A stretch of DNA of 41,667 bases from Pseudobutyrivibrio sp. (GCA_017557715.1 JAFYYE010000230.1:1-41667), one strand, 5' to 3'. Positions 17,592 through 25,049 are shown, counted from the stretch's first letter. Numbers and translations: made by a program. Notes: generated by a model not told the origin, from the letters alone.

Positions 17592-18359
17592 ATGAGGAAA
17601 AATTGGAGTCGAGAAGAAACAATATTAGCATTGGATTTGTATTGGAAAATACCGTTTTCTAAAATTGGAAAAACTAATAAATTGATTGTACAATTGGCAG
17701 ATTTAATAGGAAGAACGCCAAGTGCAGTAGGTTTAAAAATTGCTAATTTAGCCCATTGGGATCCTGAGCTACAGGCACGAAATATTAGCGGAATGAAAAA
17801 CACAAGTAAGCTTGATAAGGAGATATTCGAAGAATTCTATGGTCGATGGGATCAATTGGCATACGAATCAGAAATAATAAAATCATCGTTCGGTTTGACG
17901 GAAACGGATTGTTATGATGGGGTTGATATGTCAGATATTCCTACTGGTGCTGATAAAGAAAGTGTTGTTAAAACAAGAGTAGGCCAAAAATTCTTTAGAG
18001 AATCTGTTTTAGGAAATTTCAATTATCAGTGCTGTGTTACTGGCATTAATTCTCCGTTGTTGTTGCGGGCTAGTCATATTAAACCATGGCGAAATAGTGA
18101 TCCTCTTACTGAAAGAACAAATCCTAAAAATGGTCTTTGTTTAAATAATTTACATGATCAAGCATTTGATTGTGGTTTGATTACTTTAAACATGAATTAT
18201 GAGCTTATTTTTTCAAAAGAATTAAAAAATGTAAAAATGAATTTGGGTACAAGAGATTGGTTTTATAGTTTTAAAGGGAAAAAAATCTTTTTGCCAGAAC
18301 ATTTTTTGCCGGATAAAAAATTTATTGAATATCATAATGATTATATTTTTATCCAATAG
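17592..18359 (+). CDS. HNH endonuclease with N-terminal HTH-like region
   Basis: A 255-residue HNH nuclease of the restriction-enzyme type. Residues 1-58 (NWSREETILALDLYWKIPF and on) look like a small helical DNA-binding or SANT-like region. The nuclease core is CCVTGINSPLLLRASHIKPW (about 147-166), then NPKNGLCLNNLHDQAFDCG (about 175-193), with the usual His and Asn residues. Such proteins nick or cut double-stranded DNA with one metal. The gene starts 2 bases after AIPR and ends the tight block; a 103-base gap with hairpins separates it from the methyltransferase. Confidence 0.92.
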   Translation: MRKNWSREETILALDLYWKIPFSKIGKTNKLIVQLADLIGRTPSAVGLKIANLAHWDPELQARNISGMKNTSKLDKEIFEEFYGRWDQLAYESEIIKSSFGLTETDCYDGVDMSDIPTGADKESVVKTRVGQKFFRESVLGNFNYQCCVTGINSPLLLRASHIKPWRNSDPLTERTNPKNGLCLNNLHDQAFDCGLITLNMNYELIFSKELKNVKMNLGTRDWFYSFKGKKIFLPEHFLPDKKFIEYHNDYIFIQ

Positions 18360-18391
18360 ATGCTTATCATAGATGGATATGATAAAATTAA

Positions 18392-18436
18392 GTTCATATG
18401 CTGCGGCATTTTCCGCTGTGAACGTGGAAGCACGTT
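18392..18436 (+). promoter_or_regulatory. Two overlapping hairpins before the methyltransferase gene
   Basis: GTTCA and GCGG pair with CCGC and TGAAC (18392-18423). AACGTG-GAAG-CACGTT forms a second hairpin (18421-18436). They share AAC, so only one can form at full length. No T-run follows. This may control methyltransferase expression in RNA, or serve as a protein-binding palindrome. Confidence 0.45.
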
Positions 18437-18462
18437 AATCTTAAGAAAGAGAATAATTGTAA

Positions 18463-19524
18463 ATGAAAAAAGAAGTATTTAAATTAGGTGAATTGTACTG
18501 TGGCCCAGGGGGGCTTGCATGTGGAGCGTTACGTGCTAAAAGCGATGATGGGAATTTGGGGTTAGTTCATGCGTGGGCTAATGACTATGATAAAGACACA
18601 TGCGCAACATATACCAAGAACATTTGCCCAGATAATCCTGAAAGTGTTCATTGTGGAGATGTAAGAGAGCTAAATATACCAGCTTTAGGTGAGATTGATG
18701 CCTTTGCTTATGGATTTCCATGTAATTCTTTCTCTAATGTTGGTGAGCACCAGGGATTATCAAACGAAAAATTTGGTCAGTTATATTGGTATGGAATAGA
18801 GGTGTTACGACACTATAAGCCAAAATGGTTTATGGCTGAAAATGTTTCTGGCATAAGGTCTGCTGGTAGTAATGATTTTAAAATTATATTAGATGATATG
18901 CGAGATTCGGGATATAAATTGACAGCCCATCTATATAAAGCAGAAGATTATGGTGTCCCACAAACTCGACACAGAGTTATTATTGTTGGTATTCGAGATG
19001 ATTTAGATGTTGAATTTAAAGTTCCTTCTCCTGCACCATATAAAAAGTGTGATATATCTGCAAGAACTGCTTTATCTGGAATAACACCGGATATGCCTAA
19101 TACAGAAAAAAGAGCATTATCAGATACTGTAGTAGCTAGGCTTTCTTATATAAAGCCTGGACAAAATGTATGGCAAGCAGAAGCTTCTGGAAATTTGCCT
19201 GATGAGCTTAGAATTAAAACAAGGACTAAGATATCGCAGATATATCGTAAATTAGATCCAGATAAACCAAGCTACACTATTACGGCTTCTGGAGGGGGTG
19301 GCACCTTTGGCTATCATTGGACAGATAGAGAACTTACTAATAGAGAAAGAGCTAGGATACAGACATTCCCTGATAACTATGAATTTGTTGGAAAATATGC
19401 ATCAGTAAGAAAACAAATTGGGATGGCAGTTCCATGTAAACTTAGTGAAGTTGTTACTACTGCAATACTAAATTCCTTTGCAGGAATAGAGTATGAGAGT
19501 ATTGAGGCAAATCTTAATGAGTAA
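18463..19524 (+). CDS. C5-cytosine DNA methyltransferase
   Basis: A 353-residue methyltransferase that moves a methyl group from S-adenosylmethionine to cytosine C5. The motifs are in order: I (ELYCGPGGLACG, 10-21), IV (GFPCNSFSNVG, catalytic C87), VI (ENV, 126-128), VIII (QTRHRVIIVG, 167-176), a short target-recognition region (about 190-270), and IX/X (RERARIQTFPDNY, then QIGMAVPCKLSEVV). It should protect host DNA from the adjacent AlwI-type nuclease. The start codon at 18463 has AAGAAAGAG upstream. The end overlaps the nuclease gene by 8 bases (ATGAGTAA), so the pair is translated together. Confidence 0.95.
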   Translation: MKKEVFKLGELYCGPGGLACGALRAKSDDGNLGLVHAWANDYDKDTCATYTKNICPDNPESVHCGDVRELNIPALGEIDAFAYGFPCNSFSNVGEHQGLSNEKFGQLYWYGIEVLRHYKPKWFMAENVSGIRSAGSNDFKIILDDMRDSGYKLTAHLYKAEDYGVPQTRHRVIIVGIRDDLDVEFKVPSPAPYKKCDISARTALSGITPDMPNTEKRALSDTVVARLSYIKPGQNVWQAEASGNLPDELRIKTRTKISQIYRKLDPDKPSYTITASGGGGTFGYHWTDRELTNRERARIQTFPDNYEFVGKYASVRKQIGMAVPCKLSEVVTTAILNSFAGIEYESIEANLNE

Positions 19525-21070
19525 ACGTTGTAATTATTGGTGGGTGACTAGACCTAAAAGAAAACTAAATTCCATTCCTGAAATTCTTTCAGTATTTGCT
19601 GGCGCTACATTAGAACATCAGTGGGATGGCAGTAGAAGTCTTCATATTCAGTTCGAAGATGCGTTAGAAGATGCAGGGCTAAAAAGAAAAGGAACACGAA
19701 GAGATCAAGGTGGGTCTGGTGGTAGAACTTATGCTGCTTGGCTTCGTTCGTTAGGTTTAATATGTGAAGAAACCACTACTAAGCAAGTTTATTTAACACT
19801 AGCAGGTGAGGCAATTATTGATGGAAAGTCACCAGTACAGGTTTTAAAGAAACAAGTGTTGGATTATCAGTTTCCTTCACATTTCTCTCTTTCTGTAGGG
19901 GTTGATGAACGATTTAAAATTAAGCCTTTTAGATTTTTACTACGTTTATTATTGGATGAAAGAATAGGTTCTTTATCAACAGAAGAAGTCGGTAAAATTG
20001 TTATTACAGAGGCCGAAACTGAAAAAGATTTTGAAAAAATAGTAAATCGAATAATTGCATATAGGAATTTTGGTGATGAAGTATTAGCAGATGATTTTTT
20101 TGAACAATATATTCCGGAGGTAAATCCAGAAGCGCACGACAAATTTCAGAAACTTACAGATATTGCTAATACGATGTTTAATTGGTTAGAATATACCCAA
20201 TTGATTGGAAGAGACACCAAAATTATTTTTATTCCAGAGGAAAAGATTGCTGAAGTAAGAACTATAATAGATAATAAATCTTCTATAATATTAAATGCTG
20301 AAGATGGGGAATTTTTTCAGCGAAAATATGGGATTGATCCATGGCATAAAAAAGATACTAGAAATTTATTAGCAACAAAAACTGTTACTGCTAGAAGTAT
20401 TGATATTCAGAAGATAAAGAATGCATTGATTATTCTTGCATCACAAAAACCAATAAATACGATTGATTTTGATATAATAAATCAAGTCAGTGAAATTACA
20501 GGAACAGATAGAAAGCTTGTTGAGGAAACATTATTATCATCATATCCTCACGGTTTAGTTGGTGGTTTTTTAGCAAATTATTATGAAATGGCATTTAAAG
20601 GAACAGAAGAAGCTGTTGAATTTGAAAAGGCGACAACAGAAATTTTTAACAGCGTGTTTGGGTATAAGGCAATTCATTTAGGACAAACAGGCTCAAAATC
20701 AGCTCCAGACATTCTTTTGCTTTCCGATGATGAAGGATATCAGGCTATTATTGATAATAAGGCATACAGCAAATATAGTATTACTGGTGACCACCATAAT
20801 CGTATGGTTCATAACTATATTGGTAAGATTGGCAATTATAGTGAGAGTCATTATCCATTGGCTTTCTTCTCTTACATAGCAGGCGGATTTATTTCAACTA
20901 TTGATAAGCAGATAGCATCTGAGGTTTATGAATCAAATGTACATGGCTCGGGTATAACGGTTGGAACATTTATAAAAATGGTAGAAAAACATAATGCTAC
21001 CCCTTATTCGCACAAAGAACTTCGAAATATTTTTTCTGTTGATAGAGAAGTTAAGTTAGCTGATATATAG
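19517..21070 (+). CDS. AlwI/FokI-like restriction endonuclease
   Basis: A 517-residue type IIS-like restriction enzyme. The N-terminal region (WWVTRPKRKLNSIPEIL; FEDALEDAGLKRKGTRRDQ; GGRTYAAWLRSLGL; FRFLLRLLLDERIG) fits the AlwI family as I remember it. The C-terminal nuclease resembles the FokI cleavage domain: EIFNSVFGYKAIHLGQTG, then SAPDILL (Asp near 396), IIDNKAYSK (DxK near 412-415) and the later FFSYIAGGF region. Recognition site unknown. ATG 19517 overlaps the methyltransferase stop and has GAGG upstream; the frame opening at 19493 is not needed. Confidence 0.9.
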   Translation: MSKRCNYWWVTRPKRKLNSIPEILSVFAGATLEHQWDGSRSLHIQFEDALEDAGLKRKGTRRDQGGSGGRTYAAWLRSLGLICEETTTKQVYLTLAGEAIIDGKSPVQVLKKQVLDYQFPSHFSLSVGVDERFKIKPFRFLLRLLLDERIGSLSTEEVGKIVITEAETEKDFEKIVNRIIAYRNFGDEVLADDFFEQYIPEVNPEAHDKFQKLTDIANTMFNWLEYTQLIGRDTKIIFIPEEKIAEVRTIIDNKSSIILNAEDGEFFQRKYGIDPWHKKDTRNLLATKTVTARSIDIQKIKNALIILASQKPINTIDFDIINQVSEITGTDRKLVEETLLSSYPHGLVGGFLANYYEMAFKGTEEAVEFEKATTEIFNSVFGYKAIHLGQTGSKSAPDILLLSDDEGYQAIIDNKAYSKYSITGDHHNRMVHNYIGKIGNYSESHYPLAFFSYIAGGFISTIDKQIASEVYESNVHGSGITVGTFIKMVEKHNATPYSHKELRNIFSVDREVKLADI

Positions 21071-21115
21071 GACATCATAGTTTCTGGTTAAGGTTTTTAT
21101 AATGTATTGGGCAGG

Positions 21116-21349
21116 ATGGTGATTGGAGATATAAAATTGGCTGTTAATGAAAACAATCTAAAAGTTGGAACTAATATTGCAAGACTTCGTAAATTGAAGG
21201 GTATTTCTCAAGAAGATTTTGCTTTTGACATTGGCTATTCTAAAAATCATATTTCGAGCATAGAGCGTGGTAAAAAGAATATTACAAAAAAAGTGGTTGA
21301 CGCTGTTGTTAGATACTTTGATGTAGATGAGGAAGAATTATATAAGTAG
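21116..21349 (+). CDS. XRE-family HTH protein, possible R-M controller
   Basis: A helix-turn-helix protein of about 77 residues: VGTNIARLRKLKGISQEDFA, then DIGYSKNHISSIERGKKNIT, typical of Cro/CI and of restriction controller (C) proteins. It lies 45 bases after the nuclease gene, where controller genes may sit. The start is uncertain: ATG 21116 lacks a good ribosome site, while TTG 21137 has GGAG at good spacing. It would regulate the restriction pair or the whole island. Confidence 0.78.
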   Translation: MVIGDIKLAVNENNLKVGTNIARLRKLKGISQEDFAFDIGYSKNHISSIERGKKNITKKVVDAVVRYFDVDEEELYK

Positions 21350-21365
21350 TATATTGGTGGGTGTA

Positions 21366-21545
21366 ATGAAGCTATATTTAAAAGTAACTCCAGATGAATA
21401 TGAATTACCTGTTGCTGTTGCTGAAAACAGAAAGGTACTTGCGGAAATGGTTGGAACTACTCCAGAGTATGTTTCAAGTCAAATTTCAAAAAAGAGTAAA
21501 GGCTGGTGTGTAGTAAATATAGTTGATGAGGATGAAAATAAGTAA
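21366..21545 (+). CDS. Small HTH-like protein
   Basis: A 59-residue protein: MKLYLKVTPDEYELPVAVAE, then LAEMVGTTPEYVSSQISKK, which reads as a small helix-turn-helix after a beta strand. Similar short proteins are frequent in Lachnospiraceae elements as hypotheticals. ATG 21366 is preceded by a weak GGTGGGTG site. It follows the XRE gene by 16 bases and is the last gene before a terminator. Confidence 0.65.
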   Translation: MKLYLKVTPDEYELPVAVAENRKVLAEMVGTTPEYVSSQISKKSKGWCVVNIVDEDENK

Positions 21546-21564
21546 ATATTTTTAATGAATAATT

Positions 21565-21600
21565 AAAGGAATCTCTAAGGTTTTGAGGTTCCTTTTCTAT
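21565..21600 (+). terminator. Terminator of the defence island
   Basis: AAAGGAATCTC pairs with GAGGTTCCTTT, followed by a T-rich tail. It lies just after the last small HTH gene. Confidence 0.85.
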
Positions 21601-21684
21601 TTATTTAACAGAAAAATCTTAAATAAATGCTAAAATAATTCCAATGATGTTGATTGTTACATATTCATATTTTGAGGTTTTATT

Positions 21685-22296
21685 ATGGCTTATTTTATGA
21701 TAAATGACGAACGCAAACAGATTGAAATATATTTTGATGCAGTACCTTCTGTTGATCTGCGAAATGATTTGAAGGAACATGGTTGGCGTTACTTTAGATT
21801 GAACAATTGCTGGTATAAAAAAATCACAGATGAAAATGAAACATATGCACGTTTCATTTGTGATGGTCATGATAAAAAAGATTTGGCACCAACTAAGGGG
21901 ATAGAGATACTATCCACAAAACTGTATGGCAAAGGAGATTCTATTTTTATTAATAATAAAGGGATTAATGTTTTGTTTAAGGGGGCGCGATTTGGAAAAG
22001 ATGAGGAAGGTATTTTAGATTTTTTTACAGAAAATATCACTGATAATACAGTAGCACTTGTGATAAATGAATTGCAGATTAATGGTTATATAGTCAAAGC
22101 TAATAGACGGGGATATAGATGTAAGCCAAACGACTCTGTTGATATGCGTTTTTATATAGATAATAGATATTTGAAAATGATACATGTAAGAGATTACACT
22201 GATATTCATTCTTTAAAAGCAAAGATGAGTTGTTATTTGGGGGAAGAATTGTTACGTGAAAAGGGAGTAGAGTTTAAGATTGATGTGGCGGAATAA
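21685..22296 (+). CDS. Hypothetical protein with helicase-associated-type N-terminus
   Basis: A 203-residue soluble protein. Residues 10-55 (IEIYFDAVPSVDLRNDLKEH, GWRYFRLNNCWYKK) resemble a short module seen at the ends of large mobile-element helicase and methylase proteins, with the GWR...W motif; this is from memory. The remainder is unassigned. ATG 21685 is preceded by a weak GAGG. It stands alone between two terminator-bounded units. Base composition is like its neighbours. Confidence 0.62.
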   Translation: MAYFMINDERKQIEIYFDAVPSVDLRNDLKEHGWRYFRLNNCWYKKITDENETYARFICDGHDKKDLAPTKGIEILSTKLYGKGDSIFINNKGINVLFKGARFGKDEEGILDFFTENITDNTVALVINELQINGYIVKANRRGYRCKPNDSVDMRFYIDNRYLKMIHVRDYTDIHSLKAKMSCYLGEELLREKGVEFKIDVAE

Positions 22297-22390
22297 TTCT
22301 ACAAAGTTACATTTGCACACATAATTTTCATATTAATAAAGTATTATAACTATATGAACAATAACCCTAGCTTTTTAAGGGGGTGATTTC

Positions 22391-22597
22391 ATGGTTCGTA
22401 TAGACGAAAATGGATATATTCACACGGGTGATGCTGATATTTCAGATATAGTGCATCTTCTTAAGTTGGATGTGTTTGATACATTTGATGATATTCCATT
22501 GAAAAGACATATTGAGGATTCTGAATTTGATTTAGTTCAAGAATTCAAGAGGAAACGACAAAGTTTTTACAATAAAATAATTAAAGGTGAGTATTAA
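22391..22597 (+). CDS. Small acidic hypothetical protein
   Basis: A 68-residue protein: an acidic first half (MVRIDENGYIHTGDADISD) and a basic helical end (QEFKRKRQSFYNKIIKGEY). I do not recognise it. The ribosome site AAGGGGGTGA precedes ATG 22391 at good spacing, and a strong terminator follows, so it looks like a genuine single-gene unit. Confidence 0.6.
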   Translation: MVRIDENGYIHTGDADISDIVHLLKLDVFDTFDDIPLKRHIEDSEFDLVQEFKRKRQSFYNKIIKGEY

Positions 22598-22627
22598 TTG
22601 GATGAACTAATTACCTTGCTGTTGTGT

Positions 22628-22654
22628 GAGCTGTCCGTGAGGGCAGCTCTTTTA
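22628..22654 (+). terminator. Intrinsic terminator
   Basis: GAGCTGTCC pairs with GGGCAGCTC around a GTGA tetraloop, followed by TTTT. Confidence 0.9.
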
Positions 22655-22769
22655 GGATATGTGTAATAATTAAGGGGTTTTAGTTATTAGTGTATCAGTT
22701 AATCGAATCTGATAATATCATTTTTTAAAATTTTAAAAGTAAGTATTGTCATATTATCAGTTTTTTTAC

Positions 22770-22803
22770 TGTCCGATAAAATTCCACATCAGGGTGCTAT
22801 CTT
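22770..22803 (+). promoter_or_regulatory. TGTCCGATAAA-type promoter
   Basis: TGTCCGATAAA at 22770-22780 lies upstream of extended -10-like TGCTATCTT at 22795-22803, ahead of the secreted Ser/Lys-rich protein. It is nearly the same arrangement as at 3429-3461, including a shared GGTGCTAT. Confidence 0.5.
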
Positions 22804-22857
22804 ATATTCACAAAGAAACACATAGCAATGATGGATTAATTTCCAGGAGGTAGTACC

Positions 22858-23196
22858 ATGAAAAAGACAATTATTAGCGTATTTGTTATCGCATTAGCAC
22901 TTACATTTGTTGCACCTATACCAGTGGAGGCAAAGACAAAGAGTTCAACTAGCTATTCAACCTCAAAGTCTAAGTCGACAAGTAAAAGCAAATCTTCAAG
23001 TAAATCATCATCAAAGTCAAAGAAAAAGACGTATGATCCTTATGATGCTGATAAGTACAGTTCCGCAGATGATTTTGCGGAAGACAAGTACGAAGAATTC
23101 TACGATTATGAAGATGCTGAAGATGACGATGATGCATATGATGCAGCTGTAGACTACTGGAATAGCAAGAATAAAACGAAAAACAAAAGAAAATAA
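22858..23196 (+). CDS. Secreted Ser/Lys-rich then acidic low-complexity protein
   Basis: A 112-residue exported protein. Residues 1-25 form a Sec signal peptide (KKTIISVFVIALALTFVAPI, then VEAKT with a likely cut after VEA). Then comes a Ser/Lys low-complexity run (about 26-58) and an acidic Asp/Tyr/Ala-rich half (DDFAEDKYEEFYDYEDAEDD), with a basic tail. The opposite charges suggest binding to cell wall or nucleic acid, but no domain is recognisable. GGAGGT precedes the ATG. It is under the 22770 promoter. Confidence 0.78.
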   Translation: MKKTIISVFVIALALTFVAPIPVEAKTKSSTSYSTSKSKSTSKSKSSSKSSSKSKKKTYDPYDADKYSSADDFAEDKYEEFYDYEDAEDDDDAYDAAVDYWNSKNKTKNKRK

Positions 23197-23250
23197 GTTT
23201 TTTTCTATATAATGTTTTCACTATGATGTGTAGTTGTAGGAGGCTGTCAT

Positions 23251-23667
23251 ATGGATGAAAGTTATGAATATTTAAAAGAAGCAATAAAATCATACCAATG
23301 TCCTAGTTGTGGCCAACGCGGAAGATGGACTAACACTTGTGAGCTTGCAGTTGATGGTACGGGGATTTATGCAGAGTGTACTGGAAGAATTAATGGTCAG
23401 GAGTGTTACTACATTCTTACTGCTTCAAGTTTGGAAGATTTAATGCAAACAGATGCTAATTTTAGGGCTTTTACAAATAATTTAAATCAGCAGAAAGCTC
23501 CATGGGAGGCAAGTTATTACAATCATCCATGTCCTTATTGCGGTCAATACAAAGTTCGTGATGCAAAATGGGGAGACAAAGCTATTTCGACCGCATTTTG
23601 GGGATTTCTTTCTCATAAATTACATAGTAGATATAAATGTGATGCATGTGGAAATATGTGGGATTAA
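23251..23667 (+). CDS. Double zinc-ribbon protein
   Basis: A 138-residue protein with two zinc-ribbon modules: YQCPSCGQRGRW (about 15-26) with later cysteines at CTGRINGQEC, and HPCPYCGQYKVRD (about 92-104) paired with RYKCDACGNMWD at the C-terminus. Such ribbons bind zinc and often nucleic acid or protein. The gene has AGGAGG upstream at 23238-23243 and is followed 34 bases later by another small gene. The exact role is unknown; small zinc-ribbon proteins are unusually frequent in this part of the window. Confidence 0.78.
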   Translation: MDESYEYLKEAIKSYQCPSCGQRGRWTNTCELAVDGTGIYAECTGRINGQECYYILTASSLEDLMQTDANFRAFTNNLNQQKAPWEASYYNHPCPYCGQYKVRDAKWGDKAISTAFWGFLSHKLHSRYKCDACGNMWD

Positions 23668-23701
23668 GAGTTGAAATCTTTTATTTGAAAAGGAGTGCGC
23701 T

Positions 23702-23887
23702 ATGGGAATATTCGATGTAGACGAGCAGAAACTTCAAGCTTTATACCATCGTGCATGGATTGAAGCAAATCGTGGTTTTGTAGATCCTAGAAAATATCTT
23801 TATTTAGATGATGCAATCCAGGTATATGTGATGCAGCATGGTTGCTCATATGATGAGGCTTTATTAATAGCAAAAAGAGGATGTTAA
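23702..23887 (+). CDS. Small hypothetical protein
   Basis: A 61-residue helical protein: LQALYHRAWIEANRGFVDPR, then YLDDAIQVYVMQHGCSYDEA. It is soluble and I do not recognise it. AAAAGGAG precedes ATG 23702. The next gene follows 29 bases after its stop with its own AAGGAGGT, so the genes 23251-24132 form one likely operon. Confidence 0.6.
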   Translation: MGIFDVDEQKLQALYHRAWIEANRGFVDPRKYLYLDDAIQVYVMQHGCSYDEALLIAKRGC

Positions 23888-23916
23888 TTAAGCGGAGAAA
23901 GAAGGAGGTATTCGGT

Positions 23917-24132
23917 ATGTTTCCAGGAAGACCAGTGAGAAATGTAGATGAAATGGCTTTTGATTTTGATGGTGACGATTATCTTGATCCTGCAGAGGAA
24001 GCTGAAATGGCACGTTATCTTGATGATGACGAAGAAGACGAAGATGATGATTTTGATGAAGACTTCGAAGATGAGGATGAAGATGATTGGGATATAGATG
24101 ATGAAGACGATTTTGACGGAGATGATTGGTAA
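23917..24132 (+). CDS. Extremely acidic protein with EF-hand-like loop
   Basis: A 71-residue protein in which most of the second half is Asp or Glu. Within it, DFDGDDYLDPAE has Asp or Glu at EF-hand loop positions 1, 3, 5, 9 and 12 and a hydrophobic residue at 8, though Gly is at 4 rather than 6. It may bind calcium or act as a polyanion (for example a DNA mimic); neither is shown. ATG 23917 follows GAAGGAGGT at 23901-23909; the longer frame from 23881 has no such site. Confidence 0.68.
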   Translation: MFPGRPVRNVDEMAFDFDGDDYLDPAEEAEMARYLDDDEEDEDDDFDEDFEDEDEDDWDIDDEDDFDGDDW

Positions 24133-24140
24133 AATACAGT

Positions 24141-24192
24141 AAAATCAAGGCTTTGAGCTGTCCGTTAAAAAGTTAATATTAGCTGATATTAT
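24141..24192 (+). promoter_or_regulatory. TGTCCGTTAAA-type promoter
   Basis: AAAATCAAGGCTTTGAGCTG leads into TGTCCGTTAAA (24159-24169), with extended -10-like TGATATTAT at 24184-24192. The upstream part repeats the sequence at 8980-8998. Confidence 0.5.
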
Positions 24193-24242
24193 ACAATCAA
24201 GGAACAGAAAAACCATATTTTGATTGTCATGGAGGTTCTATT

Positions 24243-24533
24243 ATGTTTGATGATTCGAGATTTGGAAGCGGTTTTGGTGGTGATTCTTTTTTTGATTCTA
24301 ACCATGATGGACATCTTAATGCTTTTGAAAGAGACCATGCTGAATGCTTTTTGCATGACTGTGATACATATGACCAAGTGATTAAAAAAGAAGGTTATTG
24401 TGGAAGCCATACAAGCAGAACGGAACGCGAAAATGCATATTATATTAGCGTTATTAAATGGCAGCTAAAGGCAATAGCTGTACTAGCCATTATAAACTTT
24501 CTTTTAGACTTTATACTTGGTTTGTTTGATTAA
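24243..24533 (+). CDS. EF-hand protein with C-terminal membrane anchor
   Basis: A 96-residue protein. FFDSNHDGHLNAFERDHAEC (about 16-35) contains a canonical 12-residue EF-hand loop, DSNHDGHLNAFE, with ligands at positions 1, 3, 5, 9 and 12, Gly at 6 and Leu at 8. The C-terminus (LKAIAVLAIINFLLDFILGL) is a membrane segment, so it is probably anchored with the loop outside or at the membrane face. GGAGGTTCTATT precedes the ATG. Calcium binding is inferred. The 24159 promoter precedes it. Confidence 0.75.
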   Translation: MFDDSRFGSGFGGDSFFDSNHDGHLNAFERDHAECFLHDCDTYDQVIKKEGYCGSHTSRTERENAYYISVIKWQLKAIAVLAIINFLLDFILGLFD

Positions 24534-24560
24534 ATAGTTCTCTGAAAGGAGCAATCTATA

Positions 24561-24683
24561 ATGTGTAAATTCAAGAGAATTAGATTTTTTACAATTAATA
24601 TTACTTGTGGTTGGTGTGGGAAAGAGATTCCAGTGATAACTACACGACCAACTAAATGCCCTTATTGTGGCATGACATTATAA
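24561..24683 (+). CDS. 40-residue zinc-ribbon peptide, copy 1
   Basis: A 40-residue peptide with CGWCGKEIP and KCPYCGM, two CxxC knuckles that should form one zinc ribbon. AAAGGAG at 24546-24552 precedes ATG 24561. It is paralogous to the 42-residue peptide at 24909 (shared C-x-WCG, IP, KPTKCP-x-CG pattern). It could be a protein-binding or RNA-binding module. Similar treble or ribbon peptides are common in Clostridia but poorly described. Confidence 0.68.
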   Translation: MCKFKRIRFFTINITCGWCGKEIPVITTRPTKCPYCGMTL

Positions 24684-24727
24684 AGCTTATTTCTAGAAAC
24701 AATTGTTGTTGATTGTTTTTGTTTGTC

Positions 24728-24880
24728 ATAATACGCAGATGCCGGAATGAAATGATCCTTCCTCTGGGTAGTACGGTATCTGTCCACGGTTACTTCATAG
24801 GCCGTGGCTCAGTCCTGTAGGGGAATAGTTATACGAGGTCAGCAGGAGCACTTTCTAAAATAATCAGTTTTACTGTTTTT
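24728..24880 (+). ncRNA. Candidate structured RNA between two zinc-ribbon genes
   Basis: The 225-base gap 24684-24908 is unusually GC-rich and folds on inspection. CAGATGCCG (24736-24744) pairs with CGGTATCTG (24774-24782), enclosing a GGAA/TTCC stem. CCACGG (24784-24789) pairs with CCGTGG (24802-24807). CTC and CCTG (24808-24817) pair with CAGGAG. A weak CAGT/ACTG hairpin with T-run ends it. Orientation is assumed from the neighbours and the class is unknown. Confidence 0.45.
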
Positions 24881-24908
24881 ATAGCGATGGGATATTGGAG
24901 GTCGCAGT

Positions 24909-25037
24909 ATGTTTAAGAAGATAAAAGTTGGTAAAGTAACTGGTGTTGTCACCAGTTTATGTGTCTGGTGTGGTAATCAGATTCCATGGGTTAGTGGAAA
25001 GCCAACTAAATGCCCATTTTGTGGTAAACCGGTGTAG
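24909..25037 (+). CDS. 42-residue zinc-ribbon peptide, copy 2
   Basis: A 42-residue peptide with LCVWCGNQIP and KPTKCPFCGKPV, a zinc ribbon of two CxxC knuckles. It is clearly a paralogue of the peptide at 24561, with a shorter, more basic N-terminus. GGAGGT precedes ATG 24909 at good spacing. A candidate RNA structure lies between the two copies. The next gene starts 12 bases after its stop, so it is co-transcribed with the 90-residue protein. Confidence 0.68.
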   Translation: MFKKIKVGKVTGVVTSLCVWCGNQIPWVSGKPTKCPFCGKPV

Positions 25038-25049
25038 GAGGTAATAATT

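Noticed and set aside
9978..21070. BREX, DISARM or type I R-M system
   Set aside because: No PglX/PglZ/BrxC, no DrmA/DrmB and no HsdR/HsdS signatures are visible; the Z1, AIPR and AlwI families are present instead.
22970..23293. Minus-strand frame opposite the Ser/Lys-rich gene
   Set aside because: Its His/Leu-rich low complexity simply mirrors the Asp- and Ser-rich + strand codons.
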